Source of the DNA: Ruminococcus sp. 210702-SL.1.03
GTDB taxonomy: Bacteria > Bacillota > Clostridia > Oscillospirales > Ruminococcaceae
Length of the DNA: 64,000 nt
Assembly (NCBI RefSeq): GCF_020559915.1
Contig: NZ_JAJCLZ010000009.1
Location: forward strand, 45,139-109,138
Reading direction: 5' to 3'
In this document: in pieces, positions 8,122 through 16,914 of the stretch
How positions within the stretch are numbered: the stretch's first letter is position 1
How the letters are laid out: each line of letters begins with the position of its first letter
Notes under the pieces: model-generated
Seen by the model: the letters and a program-made list of their open reading frames with translations, nothing else
Told to the model about the DNA's origin: nothing
Database searches by the model: none
Position numbers and translations under genes: made by a program

Positions 8122-10761
8122 ATGGCGAATGTTATTGCTCAGCGGCAGCGCTCTGAGCGGCAGAATATCGGGCTGACCCACGAGGAAGCGGCGCGCCTGC
8201 TGGAGGCTGAGGGCGAGAACCGCTTTGCTGCAAAGAAAAAAATAAGCCCCGTGCGCATTTTTGCGGGTCAGTTTCACGACGTTATGGTGCTGATACTGCT
8301 GATAGCGGCGGTCATCTCGGTGCTGATCGGCGGCTGGCGCGACGCTGTGCCGATAATGGTGATAGTTGTTATGAACGCGGCGCTCGGCTTTATACAAGAG
8401 TACCGCTGCGAAAAAACGCTCGAGCAGATGGAGCAGCTTACCGCACCCACGGCGCGCGTTTACCGCGAGGGCGAGCTTACCGCCCTGCCCGCGGCATATA
8501 TGGTGCGCGGCGATGTTTTTGAGGTCGAGGCGGGCGAGCGTTTTCCCTGCGACTGCGTTATACTTTCGCAGACGGGGCTTTGCTGCGATGAATCGGCGCT
8601 TACGGGCGAAAATCTGCCGATAGAAAAATGCGCCTACCGCGGCGAAAAGCAGATAAGCGAGCTGAATCTGCCGTACATGGGCTACATGGGTACAGTGGTG
8701 CTAAAGGGAAAGGCGCGCTGCGAGGCGGTCGCGCTGGGCAGCAAGGCGCAGATGGGCAGGATCTCGCAGATGATGACCGAGATCGCAGAGGAGCAGACCC
8801 CTCTGCAAAAGAAATTGGGCGAGCTTGGCAGGGCGCTTGCCGCGATATGCGTTGGCGTTTGCGTGCTGGTTTTCATAGCGGGCGTTATCCGCGGCGAGGA
8901 CGTGCTGAATATGTTCTTCACCGCCGTCACCATCGCAATAGCCGCTATCCCTGAGGGGCTGCCCGCAGCCGTGACCATCGCTCTTGCGCTCGCGGTGCGG
9001 CGTATGTTGAAGCAAAACGCGCTCGTGCACAAGCTTCACTCGGTCGAAACGCTCGGCTGTGCGAATGTCATCTGCACAGATAAGACCGGCACGCTCACGC
9101 AAAATCAGATGGTTGTGCGCCGTGTTTACACGCTTGACGAGCGCGCCCGCGAGCTGACATTCGACAGCGAGGGTGTTCCCGAAAACGGTGAAAATGCTGA
9201 AAACGCCAATATGGGCGGCACTCTTCGCGAACTGCTGATATGCGCCGCACTTTGCAACAACGCCCGCAGGTGTACTGATAATTCGCCCGCCTGCCGCCGA
9301 AACCGCCGTGCACGCCGCAAAAAGCCGGGCTTCGAGGGCGACCCGACCGAGGTCGCGCTGCTGCGGCTCTGTACAGATATGGGTATCGACCTCGAAAAGC
9401 TGCCGATGGAGCGTATCGGCGAAAAGCCTTTCGACAGCGAGAGCAAGTATATGTCCGTGACCTGCCGCGACGGCGAGGGCAGGCAGGCGGTGTTCGCAAA
9501 GGGCGCGCCCGAAAAGATGATCGCGATGTGCACTCACCGCTTCGAGGACGGCGGCGCTGTACCGCTGGAGGAAAGCGCGCGGGCGGCGCTGCTGCGAAAA
9601 AACGAGGAGTACGCCGCGCAGGGGCTTCGAGTGATAGCGTTCTGCGGCTCGGCGGGGGATACGTCGGTGTTCTTGGGACTGGCGGCGATGTCTGACCCGC
9701 TGCGTCCGCAGGCCGCCGAAGCCGTTCGCGAATGTCGCCGCGCGGGAATATCCACCGTGATGATTACTGGCGACCACAAGCTCACCGCCTGCGCCATCGC
9801 GAAAGAGGCTGGCATTCTCACGGGCAGAAAGCGCGTAGTTACCGGCAGCGAGCTTGACGAAATGACCGATGCTGAGCTTGCCGAGCAGATAGGCGAGATA
9901 GCCGTTTACGCGCGCGTCACCCCCGCCCACAAGCTTAGGATAGTGCGCGCCTGCAAGCAAAAAGGCATGGTCTGCGTTATGACGGGCGATGGTGTGAACG
10001 ACGCGCCCGCCGTAAAGGAAGCCTCGATCGGCGTTTCGATGGGGATAAGCGGTACAGATGTAACAAAGCAGGCGGCAGATATGATACTGCTGGACGATAA
10101 TTTCGCTACGCTCGTCAGCGCTGTACGCGAGGGACGCACGATATACGCCAATATCCGTAAATTCGTCCGCTATCTGATAGCCTGCAACATCGGCGAGGTG
10201 CTTACCATGCTGGGCGCGATACTTATGGGTCTGCCGATGGCGCTAGTGCCTGCGCAGCTTTTGCTGGTAAATCTGGTTACAGACGGTCTGCCAGCCGCCG
10301 CGCTTTCGGTAGAGCCTGCGGAAAAGGGCGTTATGGGCAAGCCGCCCCGCCGCGAGGAGGACAGCTTTTTCAGCGGCGGCTTGATGACGAAGATAGTCGC
10401 GCGCGGCGTGGCGATAGCCCTTTGCACCCTTGCCTGCTTCACACTGCTGCTGCCGAGCGGTCTGGCGGCGGCGCGCACGGGCGCGATGCTCACACTGGTA
10501 TTTTCGCAGCTTATACACGTTTTCGAGTGCCGCAGCGAGGACAAAACGCTTTTACAGATGGGTCTGCGCGGCGGAAAATTCGTAGTGCTGGCGGCGCTCT
10601 CATCGGCGGCGTGCGTGGTGCTCTGCATGGCCGTGCCGCAGCTTGCGGCGGTGTTCTCGCTTACGAAAATGTCAGCGAAACAGCTCGCAATATCGCTGAG
10701 TTTCGCTGCCGCTGCGGCTGTTTTTTCGACGATAGGTTCGGCTTTCAGAAAACGAGTTTAA
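8122..10761 (+). CDS. Cation-transporting P-type ATPase (Ca2+ type, P2A-like)
   Basis: An 879-residue P-type ATPase. The A domain carries LTGEN near residue 165. Membrane helix 4 has PEGLPAAV near 278, a motif of the Ca2+/SERCA-like P2 group. The phosphorylation site CTDKTGTLT is near 317 and the hinge GDGVNDAPA near 623. The protein starts with a cation ATPase N domain (LTHEEAARLLEAEGEN) and ends with a six-helix C-terminal transport block. It probably exports Ca2+ from the cytoplasm; ion specificity is inferred. I prefer ATG 8122, which has GGAGTG seven bases upstream; ATG 8107 in the same frame is possible. An Arg-rich insert (CRRNRRARRKK) near 390 in the nucleotide-binding domain is unusual. 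It is monocistronic. Confidence 0.92.
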   Translation: MANVIAQRQRSERQNIGLTHEEAARLLEAEGENRFAAKKKISPVRIFAGQFHDVMVLILLIAAVISVLIGGWRDAVPIMVIVVMNAALGFIQEYRCEKTLEQMEQLTAPTARVYREGELTALPAAYMVRGDVFEVEAGERFPCDCVILSQTGLCCDESALTGENLPIEKCAYRGEKQISELNLPYMGYMGTVVLKGKARCEAVALGSKAQMGRISQMMTEIAEEQTPLQKKLGELGRALAAICVGVCVLVFIAGVIRGEDVLNMFFTAVTIAIAAIPEGLPAAVTIALALAVRRMLKQNALVHKLHSVETLGCANVICTDKTGTLTQNQMVVRRVYTLDERARELTFDSEGVPENGENAENANMGGTLRELLICAALCNNARRCTDNSPACRRNRRARRKKPGFEGDPTEVALLRLCTDMGIDLEKLPMERIGEKPFDSESKYMSVTCRDGEGRQAVFAKGAPEKMIAMCTHRFEDGGAVPLEESARAALLRKNEEYAAQGLRVIAFCGSAGDTSVFLGLAAMSDPLRPQAAEAVRECRRAGISTVMITGDHKLTACAIAKEAGILTGRKRVVTGSELDEMTDAELAEQIGEIAVYARVTPAHKLRIVRACKQKGMVCVMTGDGVNDAPAVKEASIGVSMGISGTDVTKQAADMILLDDNFATLVSAVREGRTIYANIRKFVRYLIACNIGEVLTMLGAILMGLPMALVPAQLLLVNLVTDGLPAAALSVEPAEKGVMGKPPRREEDSFFSGGLMTKIVARGVAIALCTLACFTLLLPSGLAAARTGAMLTLVFSQLIHVFECRSEDKTLLQMGLRGGKFVVLAALSSAACVVLCMAVPQLAAVFSLTKMSAKQLAISLSFAAAAAVFSTIGSAFRKRV

Positions 10762-10812
10762 ATATTTGAACATTGTTAAAATTGCACAAAAAATAGCGCG
10801 AAATTTCTGCAT

Positions 10813-10853
10813 ATAAAAAAGGCGGCCGTGACAAGCGGTCGCCTTGATTTTTT
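10813..10853. terminator. Bidirectional terminator between convergent genes
   Basis: A 10-bp stem (AAGGCGGCCG with CGGTCGCCTT) flanked by an A run on the left and a T run on the right, so it can serve both the P-type ATPase and the minus-strand gene that follows. Confidence 0.8.
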
Positions 10854-10866
10854 GTGATGTGTCGCT

Positions 10867-11574
10867 TTAAGCGTTCTGAACTTTCGGCTTTCTGCGGAAA
10901 AGCGGCTTGCGCTTTTTCTTGATAAGCTCTAGGGGGTCGCCGAAGCGCTCTTTATTTTCCTCTGCGGTGTATACCTTTTCCTCGCTCTGCTCCATGATGT
11001 TGGTAAACTGGTCCATCAGCAGCTTCTGCTCCAGCATCGCGGCAGCGTCCTCAGCAGTGGCGGCGTCGCCCGACTCTATCATTTTGCGTATCTCGCCGAT
11101 GTATTTTCTGTCATCTACCGATATGAAGGGCACGCGTTTTTCTATACCTGCGCGGAAGTTCTCTTTATCCTGTATAAGCTGCGGCTCGCGGGCTTTGAGT
11201 ATCTCTATCTGCTCGGTAATGCCTTCGTTTATCTCTACCTGCTTTTGCTTAGCCGCGGTAAGGCGGTAATGCTGCAGGCAAACGGAGAATACGGAAATTC
11301 CGATGAGCGCGAAAGCCCCGAGCACGATAGCCGCAATAATGCTCTTTGTGATGAAGAAAACAAGTAAAAACAACACTAAGCCTGCGCCGGCGCTTATTCC
11401 CAACGCTTTAGCGCGTTTGGTCGTGAGCTGAAAGTTTTTTACAACGTGGTCTTCGTCGTGTATATAAGTTTTGAGATATTCCTGATTTTCGCGGTTCTGC
11501 TTTATAGCAGATCTTTTCTGATCGTAGCGGCGGAAGTACTCGACCGCCTGATCTACGCGTTCAAGCTCTGTCAT
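10867..11574 (-). CDS. Coiled-coil membrane protein of unknown function
   Basis: A 235-residue protein. It has a charged N-terminal helix (residues 1-55), two adjacent transmembrane segments (about 58-76 and 79-100) separated by a very short turn, and a long coiled-coil region (about 105-215). The tail is strongly basic (KKKRKPLFRRKPK). The helical hairpin with both long ends on the same side suggests a cytosolic coiled coil anchored by a membrane hairpin. I recognise no named family. It is monocistronic, convergent with the ATPase gene, and faces a ~350-base intergenic stretch upstream. Confidence 0.75.
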   Translation of the reverse strand: MTELERVDQAVEYFRRYDQKRSAIKQNRENQEYLKTYIHDEDHVVKNFQLTTKRAKALGISAGAGLVLFLLVFFITKSIIAAIVLGAFALIGISVFSVCLQHYRLTAAKQKQVEINEGITEQIEILKAREPQLIQDKENFRAGIEKRVPFISVDDRKYIGEIRKMIESGDAATAEDAAAMLEQKLLMDQFTNIMEQSEEKVYTAEENKERFGDPLELIKKKRKPLFRRKPKVQNA

Positions 11575-11849
11575 AATACACTTTCCTTTACATAAATTAG
11601 ATTTGTGTGGATATACCGACTAGGGATAACATTCCAACGGTATTGTCTATATTATACCACAAGCCCCCACCGTTGTCAAGAGCTTTTTGCCAAACTGGTA
11701 CAAACATATGAAATTTTTTCACATTGGACTGAAAGGCGTGTATACATTGGCACATAAGCCTATCTTGGCTGGCTGCGAAACTGCCGAAAATTTTTTCGCG
11801 GGCTAAGCGGTTTTCGTAAGTTCTTAAAGTGAATAAATTCGCGAAAGTA
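11575..11849. other. Intergenic stretch upstream of the coiled-coil gene
   Basis: About 275 bases between divergent genes. A 95-codon open frame on the minus strand (11597-11884) lacks a convincing ribosome site and recognisable sequence, so I treat it as chance. I see no RNA structure I can name. Confidence 0.4.
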
Positions 11850-11878
11850 TTGATTTTTAGCCGCCGCTGTGATATAAT
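11850..11878 (+). promoter_or_regulatory. Promoter for the YfhO-family gene
   Basis: TTGATT (11850-11855), 17-base spacer and TATAAT (11873-11878), 49 bases before the start. Confidence 0.7.
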
Positions 11879-11926
11879 ATACATACTATTATAAATGTAT
11901 AAAAAGAGATAATCATATTAAGGATC

Positions 11927-14650
11927 GTGAAAAGAAAAATGGGAAAAAACAAAACTTATATTACCGCTTCGGCGGAGAAAAAGCCGATATGGCAGCAGCG
12001 CCGGCTTGCTATGGTGCTCTCGCCGCTTGCCGTTGCGCTCGCGGTGTTTGCAATCTTCAAAAAATTCTCGCTCTACCCCTTTGGCAGCCGTACCGCCGCT
12101 TGGTGCGATATGAACCAGCAGGTAGTGCCGCTCCTCTGCCAGTTCAAGGATATTCTCGATGGCAGATCGGGAATGTTCTTAAGCTTTAAAAACGCGTCGG
12201 GCATGAATTTTTGGGGCGTGTTCTTTTTCTTCCTCGCAAGCCCTTTCAGCCTGCTCGTAAAATTCGTGCAGAAAAGCGATATGCTCGTTTTCATGAATAT
12301 ACTGATAGTGCTGAAAATGGCGGCGAGCGCTTTTACCTCCTCGATCTACTTCGTGCGCAGCAGCTTCATGAAAAAGCTCGATACTCCCGCTATCGTGATA
12401 CTCAGCTTTCTCTACGCTGTCAGCGGCTACGTCATGCTTTTCTACCAAAACGTTATTTGGCTGGATATGATGTACCTTTTTCCGCTGCTGCTGCTCTCGC
12501 TGGAAAAGCTTCGCGGCGGCTCACCGGTATGGTATATACTCGTGATGGCGCTGATGATGGCTGTAAACTACTACATCGGCTATATGGTGGTGGTTTTCCT
12601 GCTGCTGCTGGCGGGCGTTTACCTTCTGCTCGCGGCGAGGGCTGAAAATGAGAACGGCGGCGCAGTGTGCCGCAGATTTTTGCTTTCGTCGGGCTGCGCG
12701 GCGATGTTTTCGGCAGTGGTCTGGCTGCCCAGCTTCATGCAGTACCTAACATCGGGCAGGCGCACTTCGCTTATTGAAAATCTGCGCGTCGGCGACCTTG
12801 TTACCGATTACGATACCGTGTTCCCTGTCGCTATGTGCAGCTCGCTGCTTGTGCTGATGGCTCTCGGAGGATTTGCCGCAAGCCGCCGCGCCGATATGTA
12901 CGGCAGGCTTTGGCAGATAATGCTCGTGCTTCTCGCTGCGCCGATAGTTATCGAGCCTGTAAACAAGATGTGGCACACGGGCAGCTATATGTCGTTCCCC
13001 GCGCGCTACGCTTTTATGACGATATTTGCGGCGATGATAGTGGCGGCAGATATGCTTGGCAGGGAGCACAAATACCGCGGCAGCATGAAGCTATACGCGA
13101 TAGGCGGACTGCTCTGCGCGGCGGCGGTGGTAGCTTTCGAGTACTTTTCTTCGGGATTTATCAGTGCCGACCTCGATATTCTCTCTACCTACACCGGCTC
13201 GCTCGGCGGCAGCGATGCTTCATTCAAGAGTATGTGCAAGCTTTTCATAGTCGGAGCGGCGTGCTTTGCGCTGATATACGCCCTCTACCGCCACGGCTGG
13301 ATATTCCGCGGGATATTCATAGTTTTCACCTGCGCGGCGGTCACGATAGAGTCGATGGGCTATATACGCGTTTACATGACTACCACCGCAGAGCGCAATG
13401 AGTCGACCAACGACATTCAGCGGCAGGTGTTCGCCTTAGCCGACCGCGTTGAAGACGACGATTTTTACCGCATGAAAACGAGCGGAAAGCTTTTTGATTA
13501 CAACATGATAGGCGCTATGGGCTACAACTCGATAGGCCACTACACCTCGCTCACCGAAGAGGACTATATGTTCACCATGAAGCGCATGGGCTACACTTCG
13601 GTATGGATGGAGGTAGGCACTTGCGGCGGCACTGAGATGACCGACGCTCTGCTTTGCGCAGGGTATGAGATAAGCCATAACAAGCAGGACAACACTGTTT
13701 ATTCGTTCAACGGCTACCATATCAACCCGCTGAACGACCGCCTGCCGCTGGGCATTGCCGCCGCGGGCGACCTATCGGCTGAGATACCCGCAGGGCTTAC
13801 CCGCGCGCAGGCGCAGGAATACATCTACCGCCAAATATTCGGCGGCGAGGGCGCTGTTACCGAATATAAGCCCGACGAGGGCGACATCATGCAGGTCAAA
13901 GACGGCGATTACCACTGCTCGGAATCTGCAGCGCTCATCTACCGCGTAAAGGTCGAGGGCAGACAAACGCTCTACTTCGACTGCTTCGACAAGCTCTCGA
14001 ACGACCTTTCCGAGCCGATATACGACAGCTTTTCGGTAAAGGTCGGCGGGCAGAACGTTTGCCGCAGTTACCCGTATTCCAAAGAAAACGGCGTGCTGAA
14101 GCTCGGCACTTTTGAGGACGAAACTGCGGTCATCGAGATAAGGTGCCTTAAAGACGTAAGCTGCGCTTCGCTAGGCGTTTTTGGCGTAGACCTCGACAAG
14201 CTGGACGAAGCTTGCGGCACGGCGCAGGGCATAGGCTTGCAGGAGAAGAAGAACGGTCTTTACGGTGAGTCGGATTTCGAGAGCGCGCAGACAGTGTTCC
14301 TCTCAGTACCGTACAACGAGGGCTTCACGGTAAAGGTCAACGGCGAGAATGTAGAGTACCGCAAGGCGCTTTCGGGCTTTATGGCTTTCGACCTGCCCGC
14401 GGGCAAATGCAGTGTAGATATATCGTTCAAGCCGCAGGGCTTCACGGCGGGCGCGGTGATTTCGCTATGCGGCGTGGCGGCGACGGCGGTGTACCTGCTG
14501 CTTCGCAAAAAGCTGCACCCCTCTGAAAAACTTGTCCGCACGGCTGACAAGGTAGGCGCGGCGGCAGCGGCGGCGCTTGCCTGCATAGTACTGCTTGCGG
14601 TATACATCATGCCGATAGCGGTGAACATCTTTATGTGGAAGCGGGAATAA
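11927..14650 (+). CDS. YfhO-family membrane protein
   Basis: A 907-residue integral membrane protein. After a basic N-terminus it has about twelve hydrophobic segments between residues 28 and 480, then a ~350-residue extracytoplasmic domain (about 490-840). Two more membrane segments close the protein. The early motif CDMNQQVVPLL after the first helix and the overall layout match the YfhO family. These are GT-C-like membrane proteins linked in Firmicutes to glycosylation of lipoteichoic acid or other wall polymers (family knowledge). The substrate is unknown here. The start is uncertain: GTG 11927 has AAGGA very close, and ATG 11939 in frame has it 16 bases away. It is monocistronic between a consensus promoter and a perfect hairpin. 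Confidence 0.87.
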   Translation: MKRKMGKNKTYITASAEKKPIWQQRRLAMVLSPLAVALAVFAIFKKFSLYPFGSRTAAWCDMNQQVVPLLCQFKDILDGRSGMFLSFKNASGMNFWGVFFFFLASPFSLLVKFVQKSDMLVFMNILIVLKMAASAFTSSIYFVRSSFMKKLDTPAIVILSFLYAVSGYVMLFYQNVIWLDMMYLFPLLLLSLEKLRGGSPVWYILVMALMMAVNYYIGYMVVVFLLLLAGVYLLLAARAENENGGAVCRRFLLSSGCAAMFSAVVWLPSFMQYLTSGRRTSLIENLRVGDLVTDYDTVFPVAMCSSLLVLMALGGFAASRRADMYGRLWQIMLVLLAAPIVIEPVNKMWHTGSYMSFPARYAFMTIFAAMIVAADMLGREHKYRGSMKLYAIGGLLCAAAVVAFEYFSSGFISADLDILSTYTGSLGGSDASFKSMCKLFIVGAACFALIYALYRHGWIFRGIFIVFTCAAVTIESMGYIRVYMTTTAERNESTNDIQRQVFALADRVEDDDFYRMKTSGKLFDYNMIGAMGYNSIGHYTSLTEEDYMFTMKRMGYTSVWMEVGTCGGTEMTDALLCAGYEISHNKQDNTVYSFNGYHINPLNDRLPLGIAAAGDLSAEIPAGLTRAQAQEYIYRQIFGGEGAVTEYKPDEGDIMQVKDGDYHCSESAALIYRVKVEGRQTLYFDCFDKLSNDLSEPIYDSFSVKVGGQNVCRSYPYSKENGVLKLGTFEDETAVIEIRCLKDVSCASLGVFGVDLDKLDEACGTAQGIGLQEKKNGLYGESDFESAQTVFLSVPYNEGFTVKVNGENVEYRKALSGFMAFDLPAGKCSVDISFKPQGFTAGAVISLCGVAATAVYLLLRKKLHPSEKLVRTADKVGAAAAAALACIVLLAVYIMPIAVNIFMWKRE

Positions 14651-14674
14651 ATTGCCCGATAATAGACAATAAAT

Positions 14675-14726
14675 AACAAACTGCCGTCCTTGGCGCGAAT
14701 GGTGCGTGGGGACGGCAGTTTGTTTG
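14675..14726 (+). terminator. Hairpin terminator after the YfhO gene
   Basis: A perfect 15-bp stem (AACAAACTGCCGTCC with GGACGGCAGTTTGTT) around a 20-base loop, followed by a short T-rich tract. Confidence 0.8.
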
Positions 14727-14765
14727 CGCCCCATTGTGAAAATTTTCATATCCGCCGCACGATAC

Positions 14766-14794
14766 TTGTTTTTTCTCCTTGCGTGTGATATACT
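14766..14794 (+). promoter_or_regulatory. Promoter for the gene at 14858
   Basis: TTGTTT (14766-14771), 17-base spacer and TATACT (14789-14794). Confidence 0.6.
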
Positions 14795-14857
14795 ATTATA
14801 TATAAGACGACGTACAGGCGGGTGCTTAGCACTGCCTGCGGAAAATGGAGGATAACT

Positions 14858-15400
14858 ATGGATTATTCAGACGGCGTAAAATATACGCTTTTCAGACTTT
14901 TGCTCATGATCGGCTGCGGCGCGGTGGGTGTGGCGGCTGGCAAACTGCTGCTTTGGGCGGCGGCTTCCGTGATGCCGGCTTCTTGGCTCACGCTAAAGGA
15001 ATTTCTCGTTACCGATCAGGCAGGCTCGGTGACGGCGGCGATAGTTATGGCGGCAATGCTCGGCAGAGTTTTTTACGACGACGGCAAAAAGCACGCCGCT
15101 TATGAAAACTGGGACGCAATACTCGTCAGCATTACCCATATCGTTATGCTGATAGTTTACTTCGTGCCCGTTATTTTCTATAACCCAAACGATATTACCC
15201 GCGGCATGGAGTTCGCATATTACCTCTTTTACTTTCCCTGCCGCTGGCTGGTGCTCGCTTTTGGCATGGATCTTAAAGCCGCCGCGGCGCTCGGCATACT
15301 GCTGATACTCGGCGTGCAGTTCGCGCTGTATATGCTCTCGTACACCCGCTACAAAAAGAAGCACCCCGTGAGCTTTTTGCCGCGCGAGAGCGAGTCTTGA
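14858..15400 (+). CDS. Small polytopic membrane protein, unknown function
   Basis: A 180-residue protein with about four or five membrane segments: near residues 10-30, 52-66, 86-108, 118-138 and 140-165. The tail is basic. ATG 14858 follows GGAGG with 7-base spacing; the open frame upstream to 14822 is not needed. I do not recognise a family. Transcribed alone, it lies between the YfhO gene and the pilus operon; no functional link to either can be shown. Confidence 0.7.
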   Translation: MDYSDGVKYTLFRLLLMIGCGAVGVAAGKLLLWAAASVMPASWLTLKEFLVTDQAGSVTAAIVMAAMLGRVFYDDGKKHAAYENWDAILVSITHIVMLIVYFVPVIFYNPNDITRGMEFAYYLFYFPCRWLVLAFGMDLKAAAALGILLILGVQFALYMLSYTRYKKKHPVSFLPRESES

Positions 15401-15510
15401 CAGGCGGAAATCTGTACCAATATTTGCAGAATTGTGGGTTTTGGTCAAAATGTCTAAATTAACGGTTCAGATTTTGTTAATTAAGATAATGAAAAAAGTT
15501 TTAATAGTGC

Positions 15511-15539
15511 TTGAATAAATCTAAAAAAAATGATATAAT
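15511..15539 (+). promoter_or_regulatory. Promoter of the pilus operon
   Basis: TTGAAT (15511-15516), 17-base spacer and TATAAT (15534-15539). Transcription would start near 15546, at the foot of the large hairpin that follows. Confidence 0.7.
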
Positions 15540-15546
15540 AGTATAA

Positions 15547-15627
15547 AATACGTTTCGTGTGCATTTCGTGAAAATGGCGGACATCTTTAAGGCAGGCTCG
15601 TCATTTTCAGAAAATGCGCACCGTATT
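15547..15627 (+). promoter_or_regulatory. Long 5' UTR stem-loop of the pilus operon
   Basis: Arms 15557-15579 and 15599-15621 pair over about 23 positions with only a few mismatches or wobbles. An outer 6-bp stem (15547-15552 with 15622-15627) extends it. The loop is about 19 bases. There is no T run after it, so it does not look like a terminator. It ends just before the GGAGG of pilC. Likely roles are mRNA 5'-end protection or control of translation. Confidence 0.7.
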
Positions 15628-15652
15628 AAAAGGCGGAGGTGTAACTACTAAT

Positions 15653-16849
15653 ATGAAAAATTACAGCTATGTTGCGAAGGACTCTACCGGAAAAACGCTG
15701 AAAGGCGTTATGGAGGCCGAGGACGAGCAGCAGGTTCAGGAAAAAGTCTACGAACAAGGCTTGTTCCTGATTTCTACCACAGAAGCGCTCGGCGGAACAA
15801 AAACGAGCATATACAAGTTCAAAACAAAAGATCTTGCGTTTTCGTGCCGTCAGCTTGCCGCTATGCTTACATCGGGTCTTACGATAGTTAAAGCGCTCGA
15901 TATAATGTATAAGGAAGAAAAGAATAAAGGCGCTAAAAACGTGTGGCTCGCACTGTATGAAGACGTTAATAAAGGCTCTAACTTTACCGAGGCGCTTATC
16001 GCAAGAAACGGAAGCTTTCCGGACTTCATGATAAGCATGATCGACGCGGGCGAATCTGCCGGCAACCTCGATATTACAGTACAGCGCCTCAGCGACTTCT
16101 ACGCAAATCAGAACAAGACCCAGAATATCATCAAGAGCGCTATGATGTATCCTATCATACTCGGCATACTCACCATAGTAATGGTAATAGGTATGTTTAC
16201 GTTCATCATGCCTACGTTCGCAGGTCTTATGTCTGAAGAGGAAATGCCCGCGCTTTCGCGTGCCCTCTTTAAATTCAGCGACTTCTTAAAGACCAAATGG
16301 TACATACTTATAATCGCGATAGTAATAATAGTGCTCGCTATAAGATATGCACTGAAGGTGCCCGACATAAAGCTGAAATTTGACCTTATAAAGCTCAAGA
16401 TGCCGGCTGTCGGTCCGCTTATGGTCAAGATATACGAAGGTCGTTTTTCGAGAACTCTTTCATCTCTTTACGCCAGCGGTATCCCAATGGTAGAGTGCCT
16501 GGAAAGAGCTTCATCGGTACTGGAGAACACTTATGTAGATAAAATGTTCATACAGGTAATAGACGAGGTAAAACAGGGCTCGCCCGTATCTGTATCGCTG
16601 CAAAAGACCGAGATCTTTGAGGGAATGTTCTGCTCGATGATCTACGTCGGTGAAGAATCCGGCGCACTCGATGAGATACTTGAGAAAACAGCAGACTTCT
16701 ACGAAGAAGAATCCGACGCAGCAGTTAAGCGTCTGGTAGCACTGCTTGAGCCGTGCATGATAATCATCATGGGTATTGCGATAGGTCTTTGCCTCGCAGG
16801 TATATTCCCGCTGCTCTATGGTGGTATCGGAGGACTCGAGAACTCGTAA
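15653..16849 (+). CDS. pilC: Type IV pilus inner-membrane platform protein PilC (GspF family)
   Basis: A 398-residue GspF/PilC-family protein, the membrane platform on which the pilus ATPases act. The N-terminal soluble stretch (YVAKDSTGKTLKGVMEAEDE) is the usual opening. Two homologous T2SSF domains follow (about 67-190 and 268-390), each ending in hydrophobic segments; LTSGLTIVKALDIM and YASGIPMVECLERA are the matching domain starts. Length is normal. ATG 15653 follows GGAGGTG; an in-frame ATG at 15614 lies inside the 5' UTR hairpin and is unlikely. It is the first gene of the pilC-pilMN-pilO-pilX-prepilin operon. The pilB motor is encoded separately, past pilD. Confidence 0.93.
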   Translation: MKNYSYVAKDSTGKTLKGVMEAEDEQQVQEKVYEQGLFLISTTEALGGTKTSIYKFKTKDLAFSCRQLAAMLTSGLTIVKALDIMYKEEKNKGAKNVWLALYEDVNKGSNFTEALIARNGSFPDFMISMIDAGESAGNLDITVQRLSDFYANQNKTQNIIKSAMMYPIILGILTIVMVIGMFTFIMPTFAGLMSEEEMPALSRALFKFSDFLKTKWYILIIAIVIIVLAIRYALKVPDIKLKFDLIKLKMPAVGPLMVKIYEGRFSRTLSSLYASGIPMVECLERASSVLENTYVDKMFIQVIDEVKQGSPVSVSLQKTEIFEGMFCSMIYVGEESGALDEILEKTADFYEEESDAAVKRLVALLEPCMIIIMGIAIGLCLAGIFPLLYGGIGGLENS

Positions 16850-16914
16850 TAAAGTCGATAAAATCACAGCTATTACAAATACAAAGAAAATCTTTAGAAG
16901 AGGTGAAGGAATAA

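Noticed and set aside
8701..9960. 419-codon minus-strand frame inside the P-type ATPase gene
   Set aside because: Antisense shadow of a GC-rich gene with complete P-type ATPase motifs on the plus strand.
15540..15652. c-di-GMP riboswitch before the pilus operon
   Set aside because: I checked because pili are often controlled this way, but the leader is one long hairpin without the riboswitch core sequences.
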